Shown: positions 1-11,084 of the stretch, piece after piece
Position numbering within the stretch: the stretch's first letter is position 1
Layout: each line of letters starts with the position of its first letter
DNA from: Thuidium tamariscinum
Taxonomy: Eukaryota; Streptophyta; Bryopsida; Hypnales; Thuidiaceae
Length of the DNA stretch: 64,000 bases
Reading direction: 5' to 3'
Assembly: GCA_947034885.2 (NCBI GenBank)
Contig: OX344753.2
Coordinates: 13,454,001-13,518,000 of the forward strand
The notes under the pieces: generated by a model
Databases searched by the model: none
What the model saw: the letters and a program-made list of their open reading frames with translations, nothing else
What the model was told of the DNA's origin: nothing
Program-made: the position numbers and the translations under genes

Positions 1-2850
1 ATTTTCCTCTGTCATTTGGGGGACTTAGTTAGAACGATGGAGGCACAATTCAAATGATCCTTTTTTGAATTTCTCACGCTGGGGATGAACTTGTGGGTTT
101 GCATTGCTTTAGACACGTGGGCGGACAGTAGAACTCTGCCATAGATTCAGTGAACAGGTACTTTGTAATCTTCATTTTTTTCGTTTTCCTTTTCTCTACT
201 ATCATTTGAAGGTCTCACCTTGAAACTTAGTGTTGCTGGAAGAGAGGATGTTTATAGATTAATACCTTGAGGGTTTCAATTTGAGTAGCCATGCCTGCAG
301 CAAAGCAAGCAATACACAATCTCAAAAAACAACACAAGAAAAGAGAGAACACGAAACTAGCGCCCACAATTGTACCAACGCGTGAAAGAGAGAACAACAA
401 CACATGCAAGACAAGAAATGCAATCGGCAAATGAACCCACATCCGAGAGAAAAATGTTGTCCCGCTGCTCAAAGGTCTACTCGCCGCCAGAGAAGAACTG
501 TGCGACCAGAACTCCGAAAGAACGCCTGAGAACAATCAAAGAAGAATGATTACTTTTGGCTTCAAGAGCCTAGTTCTGGTACATGCAGGATTAGTATGTA
601 TCTTGAGGGTTTAATAAAAAGCAAGACAAATAAGAGTTGTTAACAAAATTGGTTTGCAAATTCTAAATAATGGACAGATACTAAGGCACAGAAAAATACC
701 GTAGAAAAAAAACTCTTGCACAAAAAGCATAGGTTCCAATGCAAGAGAATAAAATGAGGACTTAATCTTAAAAAACAAATTTTGTTTTCCAAACTAGTTT
801 TGCTTCATGGGAGAGTTCATTATTGCAAAGCACGAAAGATCAAGAACAAGGTGCCTAGCTACAGCATTTATACCCTACAAATAATGTCAAATAAAGTAAA
901 AGAAACCAAATATTTGTCGTTCAAAGGTAAAAGGTAAAACTTCTAAATTATTGTTCTATTTAATAAAGAACTTTTGAAATACACTGCTCTTTCACAAAAA
1001 ACTGTTAAATCAGAGTTCTAAAATAGTAATATAACCTTTGACAAAGTAAAAGCAAGAAACCAAAACAAATGTAAAAGTTAACGTTTACAGGGGATTCAAA
1101 TAGCCTGAAGGTCATGGTTCATTATGATGATATTATAGGTACATATAACATTATTTATAAGGTGTTTTATGTTATAAAATATCTTCAATAGTTATAAGGT
1201 ATTTTAACAAAAAAATTAAAGAAACCACTTTAAAATGTGACTTAAAATGCGACTTAAAATACAACTTAAAATGCATGCCCATGACCATTTAGCAAAACAT
1301 GCTTAAATGTACATATAAAAACATTTCAGCTTGACCTTTTAGCAAGAAAATTGGATTTTCAATACTTTCATACTAAAATACGTACTTAAATATACCCCAA
1401 TCTCTTGTAGTGGCTATTCCGGGTTTGTGTGGGTGATGCTATAAGGTCTTGCACTTGCTACTCCAAGCGCAATCGGTCGCTGCTCCAGGTGTGTCTTGTT
1501 GATGTTGCATATTCGTCCGACTGTTGCTCAGTCGATGCTCCCAGTGCAAGAATTTTAGGCATCCCAATCATCCTACTCACCCCATCATTCATGGCTAAGA
1601 GTAGTAACAGTTATGTCATCAAGCCCTGATCAAGCCATGTATATCATGTTTAGAATTTCAAGTGCACAGCATTGCAAAGATCTATTCAGCTGCCAAGGAG
1701 ATTAGGTGGTTATTTCTTAGTTTGGTACCTGAACTTGATTTGTGTGAAAATGGATATGGGATGGAGTTATTAGCTATTTTTTTTTACTCTTGATTAGTGC
1801 CAATTTTATAACTGTCATGTACAGGATCATTGAAATTCAGTTAGAGTGGCCCAAAGCATTGTAGGAATTAGTCCAAATCAGATTGTTTAGGCACAAAATT
1901 GATGTCCAACAGTAGTACTAGAAATCTAGTCCAATTGGTGTGAAGCTGCATTCATTCCTGTATTTTTTATTCTTGAATTTCGATTGAAGTCATAGGAGAA
2001 ATCTTGATATGATCTGTTTTGAGTAGCTGTTAGCTCATTTGTTGTTGCAATTGCATGCTTCATGAGCAGTCTATTGTCTACTTGTAGTCATGCGTGTGTG
2101 GTTGACATGAAGTCTCGGGTGTTGGTAATGCTAGGAGATTAGATTTAGTGAAAGTAGTGTGTGAAGGTAGAGCCTGACACTCTGCGTTGTCGGGCTGTGA
2201 ACTCGTTTTTGTGAGATTGAACAACCCTGCCCTAAGCTCTGCCCCTTGGCCTCTAGGCACTAGTTCCAAATTTTCAACCACAGTGTAAATGGCCATGCCC
2301 ATGCTGCCCTTCGAGCAAAAGAAATCACTCTAAAGCTTCTAATTTTTAGTCTATGAATTAGATTGGACTAAAATAAATTGGGTTGCAAAGCTACTCCTCG
2401 TCTACACATTTTAAAAATTTGGGACTAAAATATTCTTTTTTGAATGACTGGTGGCCTGACCAAAATTGCTATGTTGTCAAAAAAGCCAGTTTGGTCATTT
2501 AGGGGTTAACTATGAGTGATAATACTCTCCTAAATTATATATCCCACATGGTTTATGTTACCTCCTATCACTTCCAATCTCTATATATATTACTTTTCTT
2601 CTCTCTTCAAAATTTAAAGTTTATGAAGTGGAAAAAAGTACATTAGGTACCTATACATCTGTTTTGATATGCTAATAATTGGACTTATTAAGATTTTGGA
2701 AGAAAATTTTTGGTTGATAGGGGATTATTTCTACAAGGATTGAGCCTAGTCACACCAAATTACACCAAATTGTTGATTAATTGATCATTGTCCTCTTGTG
2801 GGAATTTTTAGCACCAAAAAGAAGGTTGAGCACTCACTCCCCTCTTCTAG
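1..2850. other. Intergenic, no gene recognised
   Basis: AT-rich sequence with short unsupported ORFs only, such as 102 codons on the minus strand at 227-535 and 66 codons at 1429-1629. None has recognisable motifs or a convincing exon context. Nothing else is supported here. Confidence 0.5.
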
Positions 2851-2858
2851 TTGAGCTA

Positions 2859-3030
2859 TCCTCGGCGCCGAGGATAGTTTTCTGGTTGAAGAAAAAAAAA
2901 AAAAAAAAAAACTTTTTTTTCAATTATATATATATATATATATTTTAATAAAAAAATTATTCTCCTCGGGGCTGAGGCGAGTTTTTTGGCTGCAGAAAAA
3001 AAAATTCATTCTCCTCGGCGCCAAGGAGAG
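2859..3030. repeat. Cluster of GGCGCC-centred palindromes around A/T runs
   Basis: A perfect 16-bp palindrome (TCCTCGGCGCCGAGGA, about 2859-2874) is followed by two degenerate versions near 2964-2980 and 3011-3030. Between them lie poly-A and poly-T runs and a short (TA)n tract at about 2925-2942. The repeated phrases around each copy (a TTTT-GG-TTG/CTG segment, then an A run) suggest a small tandem array or remains of one element. Function unknown. Confidence 0.45.
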
Positions 3031-3447
3031 CCAAACTCTAAGTTCTCCTCGTAGCTTAGAGGCTTCTTTCGGTGCTAGAGCCCAAGTCTTGGAAGGGAGT
3101 AATTGTTAAAATTAAAATCTCAATGAAACAACTTTAAGTGATTTCAAATGAATCCTAATTAATAACCAATTTTTTTTTCCTAAAAATCTAGCAGAGTCCA
3201 ATAAGTAGCACATTAAGGTTGTTGAAGGAACCACGGTAATAGGTTCACGATAATAGGTTCATCATAGTCGATACTAAAAATTTCCAAAAATAATAAATTT
3301 TAATCAAATTTTTTTTTACTAAAATCTCTAAATAAATCATAGGCTCACGCTCGCAGGCTCACAATATAGCAACCCTGGACATTGGCAAAGACTTTTCATG
3401 GAACAAAAAGCCAAAGTTCTTCGATTACATAGTAGTTCATACAAGAA

Positions 3448-5111
3448 GTGTCTCAATCCTTATCTTTACATAAGAAAACTATTGAGATTATCACGGTCAC
3501 CGTAGACTATGGGAATGAACATGGCTTCAGTGCGGTGCTCCAAAGAATGAGAGTTGGTGTCTCTCTATGCTATAGAGGGCCCTACTCCATCTTGAGAGTC
3601 ACCAACAATGATGGCATCATTTGGCTGGTGCTTTGCAAAACCCAAACAATATATGAGACCTATGGTACCAAAAAATAATTGCATGTGATTCTTAAAGCTG
3701 AAAACTACAAAGCAAAGGAAAACATAATACTTGAATAAAAACATACCTAGAACATCATTTGACTGTTGCACAGTGTCACCCACAATTGTGTCTGAGAGAA
3801 ACAATGCAAGCAAATTAGAAAAACATACGTACGTGATTTAGAGAGATGAAAACTAAAAAATGAAGGAAAGCAACAATGCAAGCAAATTAGAAAAACATGC
3901 AAGCAAATTAGAAAAACATATGTACGTGATTTAGAGAGATGAAAACTAAAAAATGAAGGAAAGCAACAATGCAAGCAAATTAGAAAAACATAAGTACGTG
4001 ATTTAGAGAGATGAAAACTAAAAAATGAAGGAAAATGTAACAATTAGGAAAGAATTCACTTGGAACTGCATAATCAAATGGAGCTCCTTCTTGGGCATCA
4101 TTCAAAGTCTCTGCCAACCTCTGCCGCCCTAGGCTGCCAATCGTGATCCGGGGTTGGTGTGCTTGAAAAAAATCTGTGTGACATCATCTATGGTAATAGT
4201 AGCTGGTTGCATCATGCACTTCTACAAAGCAAAGGCCTTGATATACTCCATTCCACCTTGCCAAGGAGGTATAATCCATGAAACTGAAGGAATATATTGA
4301 CCAGACTGCAGCATGGCCAAGAGCACACCAGCAAGTATATTGCCCAACTGCTTCTTTATTTTGTATATGTAGTAAGTGCCAATCCTCTCTATGAGATTCT
4401 TATGAGTCAAAATAGTGCAGTTTTTGGCAAATGCGTTACCATACTTAACATACTCTTCAATGCCTTCATCCTTTTGTTGAGGAGTAACATTCCAGTGGAC
4501 ACAATCAAAGTGGTCTTTGCCTTTGTCTTTGATGCAACAACCTAACATTCCAATATATGTATGGAGACCAATGTTGCGGAGGGTCCTGCTCAAAAAATGA
4601 AGCCCAATAGGAGCAATTGTAGTATTGTTCCATCTTAATGCGTTTGCTCACAACAACTGCAGAAGATGCCATGATTTGGCAAACCATCTGAAGATGGAGT
4701 CGTTGGAAGGCTCCTCTTCTCTCGATGGAGCATAAACCATTGATGTACTAAAAGCCAAGGAACTCTTCCATTTTCTTCAAGTATCACAGAAGAATGTCTG
4801 AATTATGAAGGGAAATGGTAATTCTGAATTACAACTCTTTCGGTGGAACTAAAGGTTTCTTTCTCACACGTTTGGGGTCTAGGTTGTGAAGGAACTCGAG
4901 GTCCAAGGGAGACAAGGGTCTCTCCCAAGTCTAATTGTACCTTTGGCACATGTATTCCTCAAGGCAATACAAGAGGAGGTTCTCGATCGTACTTTGTAGT
5001 GCTCTTGAGAGGAGGTTTCCTCACTGTTTTTTGTTTCTTACCACATTTTTGTAGAGAAGATGATGCTCCTACACCTTGAGTTCCTTGCAAGTTGCTTCCA
5101 CTAGCCATCAT
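3448..5111 (-). pseudogene. Decayed multi-exon gene of unknown family
   Basis: Reading the minus strand downward, an ATG at 5109-5111 opens a Ser/Gly-rich N-terminus that meets an in-frame TGA at 4959-4961 and a TAA at 4803-4805. After a change of frame, a long protein-like stretch runs from about 4770 to 4129, broken by TGA 4648-4650, TAG 4222-4224 and TAG 4129-4131. A run of T near 4170 appears to hold another indel, because the next sensible segment (RQRLAETLNDAQEGAPFDYAVP, about 4060-4135) is in a different frame. Two short downstream exons with matching borders follow: 3747-3791 and one below about 3638, both encoding an I-V-G-D motif; the second carries TAG at 3565-3567. I do not recognise the family. 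It may be a host gene or a repeat-borne ORF. The frames and stops are seen directly; the intron borders are inferred. Confidence 0.5.
3801..4036. repeat. Minisatellite, about three units of 72-93 bp
   Basis: The unit begins ACAATGCAAGCAAATTAG and starts at 3801, 3873 and 3966. The first unit is 72 bp. The second is 93 bp because it holds an internal 21-bp duplication (GCAAGCAAATTAGAAAAACAT). The third is nearly identical up to about 4036. The array lies in the inferred intron of the decayed minus-strand gene. A 98-codon minus-strand ORF over it simply reads through the repeat and is not a gene. Confidence 0.85.
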
Positions 5112-5372
5112 TGGAACTGTCCCTTTACGGACTTGTGCCTTTATTATCTACAACAGGGGCAACTCTATCACTGAGAAGGCACAAGAGAAAAAGAAAAAAT
5201 TCAAGATAATTGATAGACAAGTTGAAGGCTCAAAGAAAGAAGGAAAGAAATCAAAACAATTGAGGGACGAGTTAAAGGCACATTTTATACAAACATGGGG
5301 CAAACCTCAAACATTCAACTGATTGGAGGGCAAAGCTATCCTAAACCACCTGCAAAGTACTGCATAGTGGAG

Positions 5373-5468
5373 CTAACATGTGCCTAAAACCTAAATCCCT
5401 AGATTTGCGACAACTCTGTCTCTCCTTATTGGATCGTTCAAAGCTCCACTCAAGAACTCCACCTGCAA
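5373..5468 (-). CDS. Possible terminal exon, unknown protein
   Basis: On the minus strand a good 3' splice site (poly-pyrimidine, then GCAG near 5464-5467) is followed by a short protein-like reading VEFLSGALNDPIRRDRVVAN and then a TAG at about 5395. It could be the last exon of the minus-strand gene whose other exons lie at 6653-7482. However, direct joining to the exon ending at 6653 gives the wrong phase, so at least one exon would be missing between them. Family not recognised. Confidence 0.25.
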
Positions 5469-6652
5469 CAAAAACATAAACAAAAACAACAACAGTGAAT
5501 TAATATCCAATATACTACTTCAGTAGTATATACTTCTACAAAGAAATAAACAAACATGTATATTGACTGCAAGCAGATTATTTTATGTGCAAACTTTCCA
5601 GTTAAGTATTGATGGTCATTTTTGCAAAAGCAAGCCATCTAGTTTGTAGAGAAACCAAAGGAAAGAAGCGATTGAGTAAGAGTAGAAAGGTTGAAGAATT
5701 TTAGCCTCAATTAGAGTTCCATCGCTACTTTGGTTATGCTATGAAAACTGAAGACAAAAAACTAGAATTGCAATTAGCTCTTGACCATAGATTAAGCTTA
5801 CAAATCGGAAAATTTGTCATGGTGCATATAAATTTTTTTGGCACGGGATCGGAGGGCGGAGGCATTGATTTCAATGTATTTGACTGAAACAAACGTCGCC
5901 AGATAGATAGAATTCAATCTCTATGCGGTGCAGACTAAAACTGATTTTTTTAAACAAATGGAATGGTGTAGTTTATGTTTAGATTGGAAAAAAAAGATTT
6001 GGTTGTAACCACATGCATTGATGAAAAAAAAGACAAAACGAAAATTCCAAGTCGGTGAGGGTGACTTTCAGGATGAAAGGAAAGCCACACAAATGAAATT
6101 GGGTCCCATTCCGGAGAAGGAATAACCTCGTTTGAATCCCTAAAGATGGTTGGGATTCAATTCACTCACTGACGTTGAGCCATCAACACCTATAGTTATC
6201 AACCCTAATTATTGGAGACTATTATACAAAATGTTCTACAATAGACAATCTTGACCAAGTTCAGACTCTCTTGAAATGGTAAAATAAGATTAACTTTTCC
6301 TGCAATTCAATTGACTCAGTCTAGATACGCTAGGTCCACACACAAGGAACAAGGTTCAAATGGGCCAACTATCTCCACAAGCTAGACCATGTGAAGATGA
6401 CTCATAAGTAGGCAACAATTGGTAACATGGAAACTATATTGTCTTTGAGCTTCTACAAATATTCTTCCTTGTTTTTGACAATACCTGATGAGACAAGCTA
6501 CAGTCTCTGAGAAATGAAATATAGAATAGAGATCAAGGCAAGAAGCACATTGATCAACAATTAGGCATTTGATAAAAGGAATATAAGAGTTCAAAGTGAT
6601 TCAATAAGCTGAAATACAAGCCAAAGAAAGCAGAAGTAGGTGGAAGTAACAC

Positions 6653-6888
6653 CTGTAAAGGACTCGTCTGACAGCTAAGATAGAGCCCTTGTAGTCTTTA
6701 AACGATTCAGATTTCTTGAACGCTTCGGCACCCTTGAAAACTCCTGGAAAGGAATGCTCCCACAACTTCATCCGCCAACTCTCAATGTATTCAGAAAGAG
6801 GCATTGGCTTGCTAGGTACACTCATATCGACATGGATGTTGTCGGACTTGAGGATGCTATCATATAATTCCAATGCTGCATCCTCCAA
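6653..6888 (-). CDS. Exon of unknown minus-strand gene
   Basis: A 236-nt open exon bounded on the minus strand by CTGTAG before 6888 and by CAG/GTGTTA at 6653. It encodes about 78 residues of ordinary soluble composition, with acidic (LEDAALELYDSI) and Trp/Lys-rich (ESWRMKLWEH) segments. The phase joins cleanly (phase 0) to the exon at 6985-7200. I do not recognise a domain. Together with its neighbours it suggests a real gene, or recent relic, on the minus strand. Confidence 0.45.
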
Positions 6889-6984
6889 CTACAGGTAAAC
6901 AAATCCATGTCAAATTCAATGATACCGAAATGATTTTGCATCCCCTTTATTCCCCAAAGAAAAATTCAAATACTGCATACTTAC

Positions 6985-7200
6985 CCCTGCAAACCACACT
7001 GCCTTCGAGAGGAATGAACTCATCTTCTCGTCATTTGCTGGTCGGGGTGGAACACGGCGAGCCTCGCGGGTAGGGGCAAAAGAGTTGATCCATTTCAACC
7101 ACTTAACTTTGTGGCGAGGGCTAGCATTAGCAGTGGCAATAAGCTGAAGCTTGTCTAGGGTGAGTTCCTGGACTGCATATAAACTCCAGTGCCTCTCGAT
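6985..7200 (-). CDS. Exon of unknown minus-strand gene
   Basis: A 216-nt exon of exactly 72 codons, flanked by TTGTAG above 7200 and GGG/GTAAGT at 6985, a strong donor. The peptide begins IERHWSLYAVQELTLDKLQL and later holds a basic Trp-rich stretch (KVKWLKWINSF) and a Pro/Arg-rich segment. It reads in phase 0 into the exon at 6653-6888. No family recognised. The open frame and consensus splice sites at both ends are the support. Confidence 0.5.
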
Positions 7201-7265
7201 CTACAACGTCACATCCACACATTAGAAGTCTTGAAGCAATGAGTTCTAGAAGAGATTTTAATAAC

Positions 7266-7482
7266 GAATTGTGCTATCAAGAGGTATCTCTTTGAGCCAA
7301 TCATCCCCCAACGCTGGATTAGCAACGGAGACAATCTTGGAGAGTTTCTTGTATAGTTTGTCTATGGCATCCTTAGTGGCAGCGCGCATTGCTGTAGTGA
7401 CACCTGTATTCGTAATTTCATCCGGGGAGGTATCCTCACGATATTTGCATACAACAGCATCAGAGGCAGAAGATATTTCTTG
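7266..7482 (-). CDS. Exon of unknown minus-strand gene, phase mismatch
   Basis: A 217-nt open exon after TTTTAG (minus strand, above 7482). It encodes about 72 residues including an amphipathic Lys-rich helix (ATKDAIDKLYKKLSKIVS). The only donor I find (ATTC/GTTATT at 7266) leaves one extra base, which would put the next exon (6985-7200) out of frame. Either the true border differs or the gene has a frameshift. No family recognised. Confidence 0.4.
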
Positions 7483-7596
7483 CTAAAATGCAGCAAGTTG
7501 TATGTATCACCATGAAGCAAACTACAAGCAAGCCATGCAAATGCATACTCCCTGCCAAAATTATGCTTGCATGCAATGAATTTAAGGTTATGGATC

Positions 7597-9165
7597 CACT
7601 ACAAGGAAATGTAGTCCAAGATGACAAGTATTTGACACAATACTATTTGAATTGACAACAACTAGTTTTGGCAACCTAATCTTGTCAATTTTTTGTCAAC
7701 TTTCTGTCAAGTCCTTCATCAATGGAATCTACCCCCCCCCCCCCAAATCATAAACCTCATACAAGCCACCAAAGCTCAAAACCAACTTGTCAAAGCCACT
7801 TCAATGAACCCATCAAGTGCTAACAATAACTTGATGTAATGGGGGAGAAGTTATCTATATATACGGGGTGGTAGGAGGTAGGACAACACATATGGGATAT
7901 GTGAATTGAAAGGAGGAGGAGCTTAGTGTAATGAAATTCGAAATCGTGTAAGAACCAGAATTTCAGACCTCATTTAGGCATAGTAAAATAACTTTTTTGA
8001 AAAAAAAATTGAGCTAAGATTAGTTGAAGGATCAAGTGAGGTTTCATTTCCAAAAATTATTTTGAGATTTCAAGTCTTTAATCAAAAGTTATGAACAAAT
8101 TTTAGGCTGGATGTTTGAAGAGTTAAAAATATTCACTTCAAACATCCGGTCTGAAATTTGTTCATAACTTTTGATTAAAAACTTGAAATCTCAAAATAAT
8201 TTTTGGAAATGAAACCTCACTTGATCCTCCAACTAATCTTAGTTCAATTTATTTTTTCAAAAAGTTATTTTACTATGCCTAAATGAGGTCTGAAATTCTG
8301 GTTCTTACACGATTTTGAATTTCACTACACTAAGCTCCTCCTTTCAATTCACATATCCCATATGTGTTGTCCTACCTCCTACCACCCCGTATATATAAAT
8401 AACTTCTCCCCCATTACATCAAGTTATTGTTAGCACTTGATGGGTTCATTGAGGTGGCTTTGACAAGTGAAATGAGTGTTAAATGGGAGTCTCATGTGGT
8501 GTGTACACTTAAGGTAGAACCCCCAATAACCAACCACCCTCCAATGGGCAATCAATAGGGTGGCTGAAATTCAAGAGGAGATGGGACTAATCTCCAAACA
8601 TCAAGTCTTGGATTCCTATCATCAATTCTGCCATTCTTCTTTTGACATGTAGGCATAGTTCGTAGTGTTACAATGATCAATAAATTGTCTCTTAAGTGAG
8701 CGATTTTAAGAGCAGTCTATATATTGGACATAGGTCAAAGCTAACTTTGGGCTTTTAAAATTCATAGTAATTTCACTTTAAGTGATAAAATTACCAAATT
8801 TTTGGCATTCTTCCTCATTTCTATCCCTACACCTCTAAAAATATTTAATTTGCCTTGCACTATCCTACATCATACCTCTAAGTGCTTATTCGGTCGACTA
8901 TTGGGGATTCTACCTTAGTTGGTTGACCCATGTGATTGTGCCTAGTTGCCCAATATCCACACTTAATTTTGACATAGCATTTGCCATGTGGCAGTTTCTG
9001 AATGGCTAGAGTCTTTGTCCAAATTGACAAAATCTTGTCAACTAAGCATCCAGAATTGACAAAATTTTGTCAACTAAGCGTCCGAATCAACCCTTCGAAT
9101 TGACAGCATAGTTGACAAAATTTTGTCAAATTTCTGTCATATAGGCCACAGTTTCTCTTGTAGTG
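7597..9165. mobile_element. Non-autonomous CACTA-type element, 1,569 bp
   Basis: The ends are inverted: CACTACAAGGAAA at 7597 and TTTCTCTTGTAGTG ending at 9165. A perfect 3-bp target-site duplication ATC flanks them (7594-7596 and 9166-9168). CACTA termini with 3-bp duplications are the hallmark of the En/Spm (CACTA) superfamily. The subterminal regions repeat TTGACAAAATTTTGTCAA-like motifs. No transposase is visible, so the element depends on enzyme supplied elsewhere. It lies in the presumed intron of the minus-strand gene and carries the palindrome at 7789-8469. Confidence 0.85.
7789..8469. repeat. Long palindrome with arms of about 330 bp
   Basis: The sequence from about 7789 to 8120 recurs as its reverse complement at about 8137-8469 with only scattered differences, leaving a loop of roughly 15 nt. 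It starts with CTTGTCAAAGCCACTTCAATG and ends with the complement of this. RNA across it would form a very long hairpin. It sits wholly inside the CACTA-type element. A diverged copy of one arm occurs at about 62750-63065. Confidence 0.9.
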
Positions 9166-9419
9166 ATCTGCCTTGGAGCCTTGGAGCATCGCCACCGTGA
9201 CACAGCCAATTTCTCACGCTACAGCAAGAGTCCAACGAAACTGGAGATACAATTGCTAATTTCAACTACTAAGTCTACGCTCCCATGAATTGCAGCCATG
9301 GATGGATAAAAATAGACTAAACTTTTAGATGGAATAGCAAAGGGGTGGCGATGCTCTTGCAACATCAAATCCAAAAGAAGTACGTGTCGTAGAATCTTTC
9401 TGAAGAAATACCTTTTAGA

Positions 9420-9590
9420 ATTACGGAACTCAATTTAGCCTGGCTATGCAGGTCCAGTTGTAGGGACCAAAAGAGGGACGTCCACCTCCACCACATTACA
9501 CCGGGTGGCATCCGTAGAAGCAGGTATTGCCGCATCCGCAGAAGCAAGTACTGTAGTAGGTCTAGAAGCAGGTGCAGGCATGATCACCTG
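9420..9590 (-). CDS. Possible 5' exon of unknown minus-strand gene
   Basis: After a minus-strand acceptor (ACAAGCAG near 9590), an ATG at about 9582 opens a Pro/Ala/Thr-rich reading (MPAPASRPTTVLASADAAIP) that continues for about 45 codons to a TAG. Base composition is richer in GC than the flanks. It could be the N-terminal exon of the gene with exons at 6653-7482, now separated from them by the 1,569-bp CACTA-type element. A further ORF upstream (9600-9776) is Ser/Arg/Leu-rich. The link is inferred. Confidence 0.25.
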
Positions 9591-9776
9591 CTTGTGGCAA
9601 ATTAACACATGCATCAAACAGCGGTAAACAGATCCAGCTAAACTGAATGGGAACAAACTTAAATTAAATGACAATTGGTACCGGTGAGACTCGTGAGAGA
9701 GCCGAAGTCGTAGTGACGATCGCCTGGAGGTGCAGCTCCGTAGGATTAGGGAAATAACACTCAACAATTCTCTTGA

Positions 9777-9947
9777 CACTACAAGGGAGCATCGTCAATT
9801 CAAACATATACTTGTCAATTTTATGTCAATTTGGACATTTTTTTGTCAATTTTTTGTCATTTAGGACCTTTTTTTGACAAAATTCTGCCAATTCGGACAT
9901 TTTAGTCAATTAGGACGTGTCAATTTGGACACTATTTTCTTGTAGTG
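9777..9947. mobile_element. CACTA-type MITE, 171 bp
   Basis: It begins CACTACAAGGGAG and ends TTTTCTTGTAGTG, with a perfect 3-bp target-site duplication TGA at 9774-9776 and 9948-9950. The interior is built of repeated TGTCAATTTGGAC / TTTTTTGTCAATT motifs like those in the subterminal parts of the 1,569-bp element, so the two probably share a transposase source. No coding capacity. Confidence 0.88.
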
Positions 9948-9950
9948 TGA

Positions 9951-10200
9951 GCACATATAGAATTATACAGAAACCCGTAGCGACCGCCGTCGATATTGAT
10001 TCTGTTGAGGCCGTCTCCCGCTGGTGCGTAGTTAATTGCCGCATCTCCAAAGCACATACTCACTTGCGACGATAGTAACTTAAGTTAAAACGGATCGAGA
10101 AGCAACTCCAGGAGGTGATGTTTGTTTAGCCTCTTATTTCGGATGTAGGGAGGAGAACGAAATTGTTTCCTGCTCTTGAGGATTCAAAATATGAATTCAA
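9951..10200. other. GC-richer stretch, possible 5' part of a gene
   Basis: This region has more GC and several CG dinucleotides than its surroundings. On the minus strand an ATG near 10058 opens about 37 codons of ordinary composition (starting MCFGDAAINYAPAGDGLNRI) that run into the MITE boundary. It may be a relic of the 5' end of the minus-strand gene. No further support. Confidence 0.2.
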
Positions 10201-10734
10201 ATTCAGGCCGGCTTTTTCCCTTCGTAAACCCCAAGTACAATGTACAGTCATTGGAAGTTGGAGCCCATAGAATCTATATTACACATTTAATACTTGTACA
10301 AAAAGTATGAAATGCATTCTTATGTATGCAAACTAATATAAATTTTGTTGTCAAAATGAGTAATTTTTTGGTTTAAAATAATATAAAAAAACTCCATAGA
10401 TTAGACATGTATAATTTAAAGATTTTTAGTATACTTCATTGTATAAACACTTTTTTAAGTGGCGAATGGCATTTTAATTTGAATAATTGAATTTTGAAAT
10501 TCTCTCTCAACATTGTTATTAATAGTGCTTCGTAATTGAATCTTTACTGTAGTTATTCTGATCTATCTTATTTGTTTGTGTGATTGTTTTCCCTTCAAAA
10601 TCCTTCTCTTTCATTAATCCCATTTTTGTAGCTATTTGTTAATTTTTTTTAGAGGTGAAATTATATGTCATCTATAGGCTATAGAATTTTTAGATTTTTA
10701 AGAATGCTTTTGTGAAAATTTGAAAATATAATGA

Positions 10735-10870
10735 CACTACAAGAAAAAATGTCCAAATTGACAGAAATTGGTCTGAATCAACTAGTCCTAATTGACAAAA
10801 ATCTGTCAATTTTTTGTCAATTAGGACTAGTTGATTCGGACCAGTTTTTGTCAATTCGGACATTTTTTTC
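10735..10870. mobile_element. CACTA-type MITE, one end eroded
   Basis: It begins CACTACAAGAAAAA at 10735 and is a near-perfect hairpin: the left half (GTCCAAATTGACAGAAATTGG) is mirrored by the right half (CCAGTTTTTGTCAATTCGG), closing on TTGACAAAAATCTGTCAA. The expected right terminus CTTGTAGTG is not present; TCAAGTTCATG stands in its place, so the 3' tip is mutated or lost. Same family as the 171-bp element. Confidence 0.75.
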
Positions 10871-11084
10871 AAGTTCATGAATTTCTAAAGGAAGAGCGAA
10901 GAACATTTATATCATGTACTGTACAATTAAGATTGAAGTTTTTTTTTTCTACACACATATATGTTGTTGTAGAAGATTTTGGTATAAATTTAAAAAAATT
11001 ATTATCTTTTAATTAATTTGAAAATTAGTTGACTATGGAGAAAGGCCTTAAGTTCAATTTGCAATACTTTTTGCAATTTAGGAA

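Noticed and set aside
3448..3678. 76-codon plus-strand ORF
   Set aside because: It overlaps the more coherent minus-strand exon of the decayed gene and shows no motif.
3747..4043. 98-codon minus-strand ORF with repeated protein segments
   Set aside because: It simply translates the 72-93 bp minisatellite, so the repeated peptide reflects the DNA repeat.
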